Part shown: positions 54,419 through 61,210 of the stretch, in pieces
Layout: each line of letters starts with the position of its first letter
How positions within the stretch are numbered: the stretch's first letter is position 1
Assembly (NCBI GenBank): GCA_910588625.1
Contig: CAJUQN010000009.1
Coordinates: forward strand, 1 to 61,210
Direction of reading: 5' to 3'
Source: an uncultured Oscillospiraceae bacterium
GTDB lineage: Bacteria; Bacillota; Clostridia; Oscillospirales; Oscillospiraceae
DNA: 61,210 nucleotides
Notes under the pieces: generated by a model
The model's input: only the letters and a program-made list of their open reading frames with translations
Told to the model about the DNA's origin: nothing
The model's database searches: none
Position numbers and translations under genes: made by a program

Positions 54419-55273
54419 ATGGTTTCCGCACGGCAACGGAACAATTCAATATTTGGAAAGAATATGGGAACACACAGAAACTGGTATCTCACTATTGGAA
54501 TGGCTTTGACGGCGCTGATGCTGATTTATATAGTCATTGGCTTTTTCTGGACGCCTTACGCGCCCTCGGCCATAAGCGCCGCAGACCGGGAGGCGAAGCC
54601 TTCCCTTCAGCACCTGTTCGGCTGTGACAGCCTGGGCCGGGATATTTTTTCCCGCACCCTGGAGGGCGCCGGTACCACACTGACCATCGCTTTGGCAGTG
54701 CTGGCGGTGGGGGCGGTGTGCGGACTGGCCATCGGGGCGCTGTGCGGTTACTACGGCGGCCCGGTGGATGCGCTCGTCATGCGGCTGTGCGACGCGACCG
54801 CGGCGTTCCCCAGCGTCCTGCTGGCCCTGGTGGTGCTGGCGGTCACGGGACCGGGGAAGTATAACGTGATCGGGGCGCTGGGCGTGTTGTTCATCCCCAG
54901 CTTTGCCCGGCTGGTGCGGGGGGAGTTCCTCAAGTACCGGGACCGGGATTTTGTCCAGTCCGCCCGGCTGATGGGTGTGTCCGACCTGCGCATTATTTTT
55001 GTGCACATCCTGCCCAACACCTGGCCGGTGCTGCTGTCGGGGCTTACCATCGGCTTCAACAACGCGGTGCTGGCGGAGGCGTCCATGAGCTATCTGGGCA
55101 TTGGCGTCAGCCCCACCGAGCCCAGCCTGGGCTATATGCTCAAGGATGCTCAGGGGGTGTTTTTCACCCTGCCCTGGTGCACCATTTTCCCGGCGGCAGT
55201 GGTCATTCTGCTCATTTTAGGCGTGGGCCTGGTGGGCGAGGGCATCCGGGAGCGGATGGGGGTGGCGTCATGA
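54419..55273 (+). CDS. DppC/OppC permease
   Basis: 284 residues from ATG 54419 with GGAGG 6 nt upstream. It has the HLFGCDSLGRDIFSRTLEGA box and the EAA loop ARLMGVSDLRIIFVHILPNT. Its stop overlaps the start of the ATPase gene (ATGATG). Confidence 0.93.
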   Translation: MVSARQRNNSIFGKNMGTHRNWYLTIGMALTALMLIYIVIGFFWTPYAPSAISAADREAKPSLQHLFGCDSLGRDIFSRTLEGAGTTLTIALAVLAVGAVCGLAIGALCGYYGGPVDALVMRLCDATAAFPSVLLALVVLAVTGPGKYNVIGALGVLFIPSFARLVRGEFLKYRDRDFVQSARLMGVSDLRIIFVHILPNTWPVLLSGLTIGFNNAVLAEASMSYLGIGVSPTEPSLGYMLKDAQGVFFTLPWCTIFPAAVVILLILGVGLVGEGIRERMGVAS

Positions 55274-56079
55274 TGCTGAGCGTTCGGGACCTGTCGGTGG
55301 TGTTCGCTGACCGGGGCGCGCCTTTTACCGCCGTGGACCGGTTCAATTTGGACATGGACCGGGGCGAGGTGGTTGGCATCGTGGGCGAGTCCGGCTCGGG
55401 CAAGTCCATGACCGCCCATGCGCTGATGGGTCTCATCCGCCGCGCCCAGGTGACGGTGAGCGGCAGCGCGGTGTTTGAGGGCGCCGACCTGCTGGCACTG
55501 TCTCGGGAGGAGATGCGGCAATATCAGGGCAGGGACCTGTCCATCATTTTCCAGGAGCCCATGACCAGTCTGAACCCCACCATGCGCATTGGCAAACAGG
55601 TGGAGGAGTCGCTGCGCATTCACGAAAAGCTGTCCAAGGAGGAGCGGAAAGTCCGCGCTCTGGACGCCATGGCCCTGGCGGGGCTGCCCGACCCGGAAAG
55701 CGTGTATACCCAGTACCCCCATCAGCTATCCGGCGGGATGCGCCAGCGGGTGATGATCGCCTCGGCGCTGGTGCTGCGGCCCCGGCTGTTGATTGCCGAC
55801 GAGCCCACCACGGCGCTGGATGTGACCATCCAGGCGCAGATTTTGGAGACCTTGAGGGACATCAACCGCAGGGAGGGCGCCGCCATCCTGTTTATCTCCC
55901 ACGATCTGGGGGTGGTGAAGGCCCTGTGCAGCCGGGTGGTGGTGATGAAAACAGGCAAAATTGTGGAATCTGGTCCGGTGGAGGACGTATTCTATCACCC
56001 GCGGGAGGATTACACCAAGCTGCTGATCTCCTCCCGCCCCGCACGGAAAAAGCTGAGAGGGGGCGACACAAATGGCTGA
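55270..56079 (+). CDS. DppD/OppD ATPase
   Basis: 269 residues. Walker A GESGSGKS, Q-loop IIFQEPMTSLNPTMRIGKQV, signature LSGGMRQRV, Walker B LLIADEP and switch ISHDLG are in normal spacing. It is shorter than usual OppD and ends before the Cys-rich C-terminal Fe-S domain (RPARKKLRGGDTNG), as in many short Dpp ATPases. Overlaps the next gene by 8 bp. Confidence 0.92.
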   Translation: MMLSVRDLSVVFADRGAPFTAVDRFNLDMDRGEVVGIVGESGSGKSMTAHALMGLIRRAQVTVSGSAVFEGADLLALSREEMRQYQGRDLSIIFQEPMTSLNPTMRIGKQVEESLRIHEKLSKEERKVRALDAMALAGLPDPESVYTQYPHQLSGGMRQRVMIASALVLRPRLLIADEPTTALDVTIQAQILETLRDINRREGAAILFISHDLGVVKALCSRVVVMKTGKIVESGPVEDVFYHPREDYTKLLISSRPARKKLRGGDTNG

Positions 56080-56797
56080 GCCCATTGTTCACATCGACCG
56101 CCTCAACAGCTGGTATGGGAAAGGCAGGGACCGCAAGCAGGTGCTCCGGGACGTTTCCCTGGATCTGGCCCCCGGTGAGGTGCTGGGGGTGGTGGGGGAG
56201 TCCGGGTCGGGGAAATCCACCCTGGCAAAATGCGTGCTGGGGATGGTTGCGGACACCACCGGGACCCTGCAAGTGAACAGCAGGCGGCCTCAAATGGTAT
56301 TTCAGGATCCCTATGGTTCCTTGAATCCGGCCAAGACGGTGGGGTGGATTTTGGAGGAGCCTCTCCGAGCCGCCGGGGTAAAGGACAATGCCGAACGCCG
56401 GAAAAAGGTGGCGGATTTTCTCCCCCTGGTGGGGTTGGAGGAGGAGCACCTGACGAGAAGGCCCGCCCAGCTGTCCGGCGGACAGCGCCAGCGGGTGGCC
56501 ATCGCCGCCGCCCTTATTCAGGGCAGCAAGCTCATTGTGCTGGATGAGCCGGTGTCGGCGCTGGACGTGACGCTGCAAGCCCAGATTCTCCGCCTTTTGG
56601 CGGATTTGAAGGAGGAATTGGGCCTGTCCTACCTGTTCATTTCCCACGACCTGGCGGTGGTGTACCAGCTCTGCGACCGGGTGGCGGTCATGACTGGCGG
56701 CGAGATTGTGGAGGAGGGGGACGTGGACACGCTCTACGACTACCCCAGGCACCCCTATACAAAGAAGCTGCTGGACGCCTCCCTGGCGCTGGATTAG
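56072..56797 (+). CDS. DppF/OppF ATPase
   Basis: 241 residues. Walker A GESGSGKS, Q-loop MVFQDPYGSLNPAKTVGWIL, signature LSGGQRQRV, Walker B LIVLDEP and ISHDLA. It forms the second ATPase of the importer. A compact form without the C-terminal extension. Confidence 0.92.
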   Translation: MAEPIVHIDRLNSWYGKGRDRKQVLRDVSLDLAPGEVLGVVGESGSGKSTLAKCVLGMVADTTGTLQVNSRRPQMVFQDPYGSLNPAKTVGWILEEPLRAAGVKDNAERRKKVADFLPLVGLEEEHLTRRPAQLSGGQRQRVAIAAALIQGSKLIVLDEPVSALDVTLQAQILRLLADLKEELGLSYLFISHDLAVVYQLCDRVAVMTGGEIVEEGDVDTLYDYPRHPYTKKLLDASLALD

Positions 56798-56801
56798 AAC
56801 G

Positions 56802-56834
56802 AAAGCCCGGACCTGTGGCGGTCCGGGCTTTTTC
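56802..56834 (+). terminator. Terminator of the Dpp operon
   Basis: AAAGCCCGGACC / GGTCCGGGCTTT with 6-nt loop and TTTTT. Confidence 0.9.
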
Positions 56835-56906
56835 CTGGAGAAATGGGTTGCAATCAAAGGGGAAAAATGATATCTTATGTGGTACGGTTTGAGAGGAGGG
56901 CCGATT

Positions 56907-58208
56907 ATGGCAAAGAACACCAGTAAAGCGTACCGGAATCAAATCATGTATTCCGTTTTTGTCCGCAATTACAGCCCGGAGGGCGCCTTTGAGGGTGTGC
57001 GCCGGGATCTGGAGCGCATCAAGGAGCTGGGCACAGACATTATTTGGCTCATGCCCATCCATCCCGTCGGAGAGGTGAACCGGAAGGGGAGCTTGGGCAG
57101 TCCCTACGCCATCCGGGACTACCGGGCCGTCAACCCGGAGTTTGGGACCCTGGAGGATTTCCGGCGCCTGGTGGACGATATCCACAAGCTGGGGATGAAG
57201 TGTATCATCGACGTGGTGTATAACCACACTTCCCCCGACTCCTGGCTGGCCCGGAACCACCCGGAGTGGTTTTATCACAAGCCGGACGGCAGCCTGGGCA
57301 ACCGCATTGGCGAGTGGTGGGACGTGGTGGACCTGGACTACAGCCACCGGTCGCTGTGGGACTACCAGATTGAGACGCTGAAATACTGGGCGTCCATGGT
57401 GGACGGCTTCCGGTGCGACGTGGCCCCGCTGGTACCGCTGGATTTCTGGCTCAAGGCGCGGGAAGAGGTGGAGAAGGTCCGCCCCGGCTGCTTCTGGCTG
57501 GCGGAATCGGTGGAACCCTCCATGATCCGGGAGTGCCGGGCCCAGGGGATCGAGATCTTGTCTGACTCCGAGGCGTATCAGGCCTTTGACGCCTGCTATG
57601 ACTACGACATTTTCCCGGTGTTTCAGGACTATCTGGAGGGAAAAGTCCCGCTGGAGCGGTACGCCCAGGCAGTGAACGCCCAGGAGTCCATCTACCCCGG
57701 CAACTTTGTGAAGCTGCGCTTTTTGGAGAATCACGACCGGGCAAGGGCGGTGTTTGCCATCCCCGAGCGGCTGGCGCGGCTCAACTGGACCGCGTTCCTC
57801 TATTTCCAGAAGGGCATGACCTTGTTGTATGCCGGACAGGAGGCGGAGGCCATCCACCGTCCCAGTTTGTTTGACAAGGACGATGTGTATTGGCCTGACC
57901 GGCCGGTACTCACGGCGGACCTGATGAAAAGGCTGGCCGCGCTGAAGCAAAATCCCATCCTCACCGACAGCCGGTATGAGGTGAAGGCCCTGCCCCACGA
58001 TATCCTGTACGCCACGCATAGAAAAAGAGACCGCCAGCTGGTGGGCCTGTTCAGCCTCAAGGGGACCGCTTCCCTGGTACACGTGGACGCGCCTGACGGC
58101 TTTTATCCCGGCCTGACCCTCAATAAAGAGCCGGTGGAGGTCTACGAGGGCATGGTGAGCGTCAGCGGCAGCCCCATCATCTTTGAAGCGCCCTGGAAGG
58201 AGAAATAA
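56907..58208 (+). CDS. GH13 alpha-glycosidase, cytoplasmic
   Basis: 433 residues from ATG 56907 (GAGGAGGG). TIM barrel with region I DVVYNHT, region II GFRCDVAPL (nucleophile D171), region III acid/base E200 (WLAESVE) and region IV D277 (FLENHDRAR). No signal peptide and short C-terminal beta domain. Cleaves alpha-glucosidic bonds in short oligosaccharides. Precedes a sodium symporter gene by 3 bp; the link is not explained by function. Confidence 0.92.
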   Translation: MAKNTSKAYRNQIMYSVFVRNYSPEGAFEGVRRDLERIKELGTDIIWLMPIHPVGEVNRKGSLGSPYAIRDYRAVNPEFGTLEDFRRLVDDIHKLGMKCIIDVVYNHTSPDSWLARNHPEWFYHKPDGSLGNRIGEWWDVVDLDYSHRSLWDYQIETLKYWASMVDGFRCDVAPLVPLDFWLKAREEVEKVRPGCFWLAESVEPSMIRECRAQGIEILSDSEAYQAFDACYDYDIFPVFQDYLEGKVPLERYAQAVNAQESIYPGNFVKLRFLENHDRARAVFAIPERLARLNWTAFLYFQKGMTLLYAGQEAEAIHRPSLFDKDDVYWPDRPVLTADLMKRLAALKQNPILTDSRYEVKALPHDILYATHRKRDRQLVGLFSLKGTASLVHVDAPDGFYPGLTLNKEPVEVYEGMVSVSGSPIIFEAPWKEK

Positions 58209-58211
58209 ATT

Positions 58212-59576
58212 GTGAAACGAGAAAATTTCCGTTCCCGGTTGGGCTTCCTGCTGGTGAGCGCAGGCTGTGCCATCGGCATCGGCAACGTGTGGAAATTCCC
58301 CTATGTTACCGGAGAGAACGGCGGCGGGGTGTTTGTGCTGTTCTACCTGCTGTTCCTGCTGCTGATGGGGGTGCCGGTGCTGACCATGGAGCTGGCCGTG
58401 GGCCGGGCCAGCGGTCAAAGCGCCGTGCTGGGTTACAAGGCCCTGGAGCCCAGCGGGTCCAAGTGGCACATCCACGGCTGGTTCTGCCTTATCGGCTGTT
58501 ATCTGCTGATGATGTACTACACCACTGTGTCCGGATGGATGCTGGGCTACTTCTTCAAATTTGCCGGGGGGGCCTTCTCCGGTCTGACCAACGAGGCGGT
58601 GGATGGAGTGTTTTCCGCCATGCGCTCCAACCCCGCTGAGATGACGGTGTGGATGGCAGTCACGGTGCTGGCGGGCTTTTTGGTGTGTTCCCTGGGCCTC
58701 CAGGGGGGGCTGGAGCGGGTGACCAAGTGGATGATGCTGGGCCTGCTGGGCCTCATCGTGGTGCTGGCGGTCCACAGCCTGACCCTGCCCGGAGCGGGGG
58801 AGGGCGTGAAGTTTTACCTCCAGCCTGACTTCGGGCGGGCGGTGGAGCAGGGGCTTGGCAAGGTAATCACCGCCGCCATGAACCAGGCGTTCTTCACCCT
58901 GAGCCTAGGCATCGCCGCCATGGAGATTTTCGGCAGCTACATGAGCCGGGACAACACCCTGGCCGGGGAGGCGGTGCGCATCTGCGGACTGGACACCTTC
59001 GTGGCCCTCATGAGCGGCCTCATCATCTTCCCCGCCTGCTTTTCCTTCAATGTGACGCCGGACGCGGGGCCTTCCCTCATCTTCGTAACCCTGCCCAAGG
59101 TGTTCACCGGGATGGCCGGGGGGCGGCTGTGGGGGTCGCTGTTCTTCCTGTTCATGTCCTTTGCCAGCTTCTCCACGGTGATCGCCGTGTTTGAAAACCT
59201 GCTGGCCGGGTGCATCGACAACATCGGCTGGAGCCGGAAAAAGGCGGCGCTGTTCAACGGGGTGTTCGTCCTCATCGCCAGCCTTCCCTGCGTACTGGGC
59301 TACAACCTGTGGTATTTTGAGGCTGTCCTGCCCAACGGCAGCGTGGGCCAGGTGCTGGACATCGAGGACTTTTTGGTGTCCAACCTGCTGCTGCCTCTGG
59401 GGTCGTTGGTGTATCTGCTGTTCTGCGTCACCAAATGGGGCTGGGGCTTCGACAAGTACCTGGAGGAGGCCAACACCGGCAAAGGCATCAAAATGCCCCG
59501 CTTCCTGAAACCCTATTTCCAGTTTGTGCTCCCAGTGCTGATTCTGGTTATTTTGATTCAAGGACTGCTGAAATAA
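58212..59576 (+). CDS. NSS family sodium-dependent transporter
   Basis: 454 residues from GTG 58212. The N-terminal SAGCAIGIGNVWKFPYVTGE is the sodium- and substrate-site signature of the LeuT/NSS family; about 11-12 helices. Likely imports an amino acid or related amine. The ribosome site is weak, so coupling to the GH13 stop is likely. Confidence 0.93.
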   Translation: MKRENFRSRLGFLLVSAGCAIGIGNVWKFPYVTGENGGGVFVLFYLLFLLLMGVPVLTMELAVGRASGQSAVLGYKALEPSGSKWHIHGWFCLIGCYLLMMYYTTVSGWMLGYFFKFAGGAFSGLTNEAVDGVFSAMRSNPAEMTVWMAVTVLAGFLVCSLGLQGGLERVTKWMMLGLLGLIVVLAVHSLTLPGAGEGVKFYLQPDFGRAVEQGLGKVITAAMNQAFFTLSLGIAAMEIFGSYMSRDNTLAGEAVRICGLDTFVALMSGLIIFPACFSFNVTPDAGPSLIFVTLPKVFTGMAGGRLWGSLFFLFMSFASFSTVIAVFENLLAGCIDNIGWSRKKAALFNGVFVLIASLPCVLGYNLWYFEAVLPNGSVGQVLDIEDFLVSNLLLPLGSLVYLLFCVTKWGWGFDKYLEEANTGKGIKMPRFLKPYFQFVLPVLILVILIQGLLK

Positions 59577-59580
59577 GGTG

Positions 59581-59612
59581 AGGCCCGGTTTCCATGGAAA
59601 CCGGGCCTTTTT
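59581..59612. terminator. Bidirectional terminator
   Basis: AGGCCCGGTTTCC / AAACCGGGCCT with ATGG loop and TTTTTT, between the NSS and AGCS genes. Confidence 0.9.
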
Positions 59613-59613
59613 T

Positions 59614-61029
59614 CTATTCTTCTTTGCGTTTTTTCATCTTGCTTTCATAATCCTGGAGTGATTCCAGCGCCTGTTTTGACATGGGGACGATGACGATGAT
59701 ATTGAACACGGTCATAAGTCCCACGCCAACGTCGCCCAGGTCCCACACAAAGGTGTACGCTGCCAACCCGCCCACGAACAGCATCGCCAGAGCCAGCACT
59801 TTATATAAGGTCTGGGACAGCCAGTTATCGCCGAACAGATAGGCCACGTTGGACCGGGCATAGAACAGGATGCCCACGAAGGTGGAAAAGCTGAACAGCC
59901 ACAAAATCAGTGCGATAAATACTACCCCGAACTGCCCCAGATGGTGCTGCATGGAGGCCTGGAGCAGGTCCATGCCCTCCAGTCCGGCCACCTTGCCGGT
60001 GGGGGTCACCAGGATGATGAAGGCGGTACAGCTGCAAATGACGATGGTATCAATAAATACGCCCAAGGCCTGGAGCAGGCCGGTCTTGGCGGGGTGGGAG
60101 GTATCTCCCGCCGCGGCGGCGCATGGGGCGGAGCCGGACCCCGCCTCGTTGGAGAACAGTCCCCGTTTCACGCCGTTCATGACGACCGCGCCGAAGCCCC
60201 CCGCCGCCGCCTGACGGATGCCGAAGGCCTCCTCAAAGATGCGCTGGAATACCTCTGGGAGCACAGTGATGTTCATGCCAATCAAAATGAGGGTGATGAT
60301 GAAATAGCAGGCCGCCATGATAGGCACCAGCACATCCAGCACCCGCACGGTGGCATTCTTGCGCAGCACGATGACGGCGGACAGAACCACCAGGATAACG
60401 GTGGTGTAGATGGGCGGGATGTGAAAGGCGTTCTCAAAAGCGGAGGACACGGAGTTGGCGATGACTTGGCTGATGCCGCACCAGCAAATGAGGCCGGACA
60501 CGGCGAACAGCACTGCCAGGATGGAATACCGCCCCAGCTTCCCGCCCCGCTTCTCCTTGACGAAGTTGTGGATATAATAGGCCGGACCGCCCCGCCAGCC
60601 GTCATAAAGCGGGTCCCTTTCCTTGTGGAGCTGGGCCAGAGTGGCCTCAATGAAGGCGGTGGAGGAGCCAATGAGCGCGGTGATCCACATCCAGAAGACG
60701 GCGCCCGCGCCGCCCGCAGAGATAGCCGCCACCACGCCGATGAGGTTGCCCATGCCTACCCGGGTGGCAGTGGACACGATCAGAGCCTGGACGCCGGAGA
60801 TGGCATCCCCCTCCCGGTTGGTCCGTTTCTCCGCAGTCACCCGCAGCATCTCCGGGAACAGGCGGATGGGAAGGAACCGGGTGCGGATGGTGAAAAAGAT
60901 GCCGGTGGGGATGAGCAGCAGCACCAGCAGGGAAATTCCCAGGGCCCCGCCTCCTGGCAGGGGGATGGCGAACAGGTCGCCCCAGAGCAGATTGTAGACG
61001 GCGGTGATGGCGTTGACGATCAGCTTCAT
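59614..61029 (-). CDS. Alanine/glycine:cation symporter (AGCS) family
   Basis: 471 residues from ATG 61029 with AAAGGAGGG upstream; an in-frame start 48 bp earlier lacks a site. About 10-11 helices. Diagnostic segments STATRVGMGNLIGVVAAISA, GLFSNEAGSGSAPCAAAAGD and ALGVFIDTIVICSCTAFI. Imports alanine, glycine or similar with sodium or protons. Promoter at 61111-61139. Confidence 0.94.
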   Translation of the reverse strand: MKLIVNAITAVYNLLWGDLFAIPLPGGGALGISLLVLLLIPTGIFFTIRTRFLPIRLFPEMLRVTAEKRTNREGDAISGVQALIVSTATRVGMGNLIGVVAAISAGGAGAVFWMWITALIGSSTAFIEATLAQLHKERDPLYDGWRGGPAYYIHNFVKEKRGGKLGRYSILAVLFAVSGLICWCGISQVIANSVSSAFENAFHIPPIYTTVILVVLSAVIVLRKNATVRVLDVLVPIMAACYFIITLILIGMNITVLPEVFQRIFEEAFGIRQAAAGGFGAVVMNGVKRGLFSNEAGSGSAPCAAAAGDTSHPAKTGLLQALGVFIDTIVICSCTAFIILVTPTGKVAGLEGMDLLQASMQHHLGQFGVVFIALILWLFSFSTFVGILFYARSNVAYLFGDNWLSQTLYKVLALAMLFVGGLAAYTFVWDLGDVGVGLMTVFNIIVIVPMSKQALESLQDYESKMKKRKEE

Positions 61030-61110
61030 GACCGGGCCCTCCTTTGGGCGCCGGGAGGCGGTGGGGCTGTGACCCATCCCGGAAAATTTGGCGTATAGGT
61101 GTCAAATCTC

Positions 61111-61139
61111 AGTATATCGTAGGGTGCAGGGTTTGTAAA
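61111..61139 (-). promoter_or_regulatory. AGCS gene promoter
   Basis: Minus strand TTTACA (61139-61134), 17 bp, TATACT (61116-61111). Rightwards to 61210 nothing further was recognised. Confidence 0.65.
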
Positions 61140-61210
61140 GGGGGAAAGCGCACGGCGGAGTCTAATGGTATGAAGTCAAGAGGAAAATAAGAGGAAATTT
61201 CGGGGAAATC

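Overview
The window is a 61 kb piece of a GC-rich Firmicute chromosome. Gene families (YesMN sensor pair, BlaI/BlaR1-type pair, TIGR01440, CPCC protein, half-size TSUP transporters, lipoproteins with Gram-positive signal sequences) and strong AGGAGG ribosome sites suggest a gut Clostridium-class organism near Flavonifractor, Pseudoflavonifractor or Lawsonibacter. This placement is inference. No CRISPR array, rRNA or intact transposon was seen.

Layout. 1-3.0 kb: the end of an ABC-2 type permease gene and a permease fused to an extracytoplasmic sensor-like domain, then a membrane-anchored amidase gene broken by an in-frame stop. 3.2-3.7 kb: remnants of an IS630-type transposase and a serine recombinase, abutting a tRNA-Gly. 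4.0-7.6 kb: a BlaI-like repressor with a BlaR1-like membrane protease carrying a long unusual extracellular part. 7.7-17.4 kb: a peptide-type ABC transporter operon in which every component departs from the textbook form: a solute-binding protein that looks circularly permuted, a permease with a giant external loop, an ATPase with a coiled-coil insert of about 235 residues, an ATPase with two added membrane helices, and a membrane-anchored, apparently degenerate ApbE-like protein. I regard this as the most interesting system in the window.

17.4-34.1 kb: a uronate and glycosaminoglycan-type utilisation locus. A GntR/FCD regulator is divergent from eda-VOC, kdgK, a second PfkB kinase and uxaC. 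A YesMN two-component system is divergent from a sugar ABC importer (binding protein and two permeases), a GH88 unsaturated glucuronyl hydrolase, a heparinase II/III-family lyase and a YesL (DUF624) membrane protein. Together they would import unsaturated uronate oligosaccharides, cleave them in the cytoplasm and feed KDG to pyruvate and glyceraldehyde 3-phosphate. No kduI, kduD, uxuA or uxuB is present, so the middle of the pathway must be encoded elsewhere.

34.1-43.7 kb, minus strand: TIGR01440 protein, M32 carboxypeptidase, small membrane proteins, uvrA, a CPCC protein, an MmcQ/YjbR protein, a YbaK deacylase and uvrB. uvrB has a LexA-type box between its -35 and -10. 44-50 kb: a cation/proton antiporter with a terminator in its leader, a small ferritin-like-fold candidate, cytidine deaminase, a membrane protein, a ZIP transporter, a pair of half-size TSUP transporters and a TetR regulator with a palindromic operator between them. 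49.9-61 kb: a radical SAM protein, a canonical Dpp/Opp operon, a GH13 glycosidase with an NSS sodium symporter, and an AGCS amino acid/cation symporter. Most convergent gene pairs share a strong bidirectional terminator.
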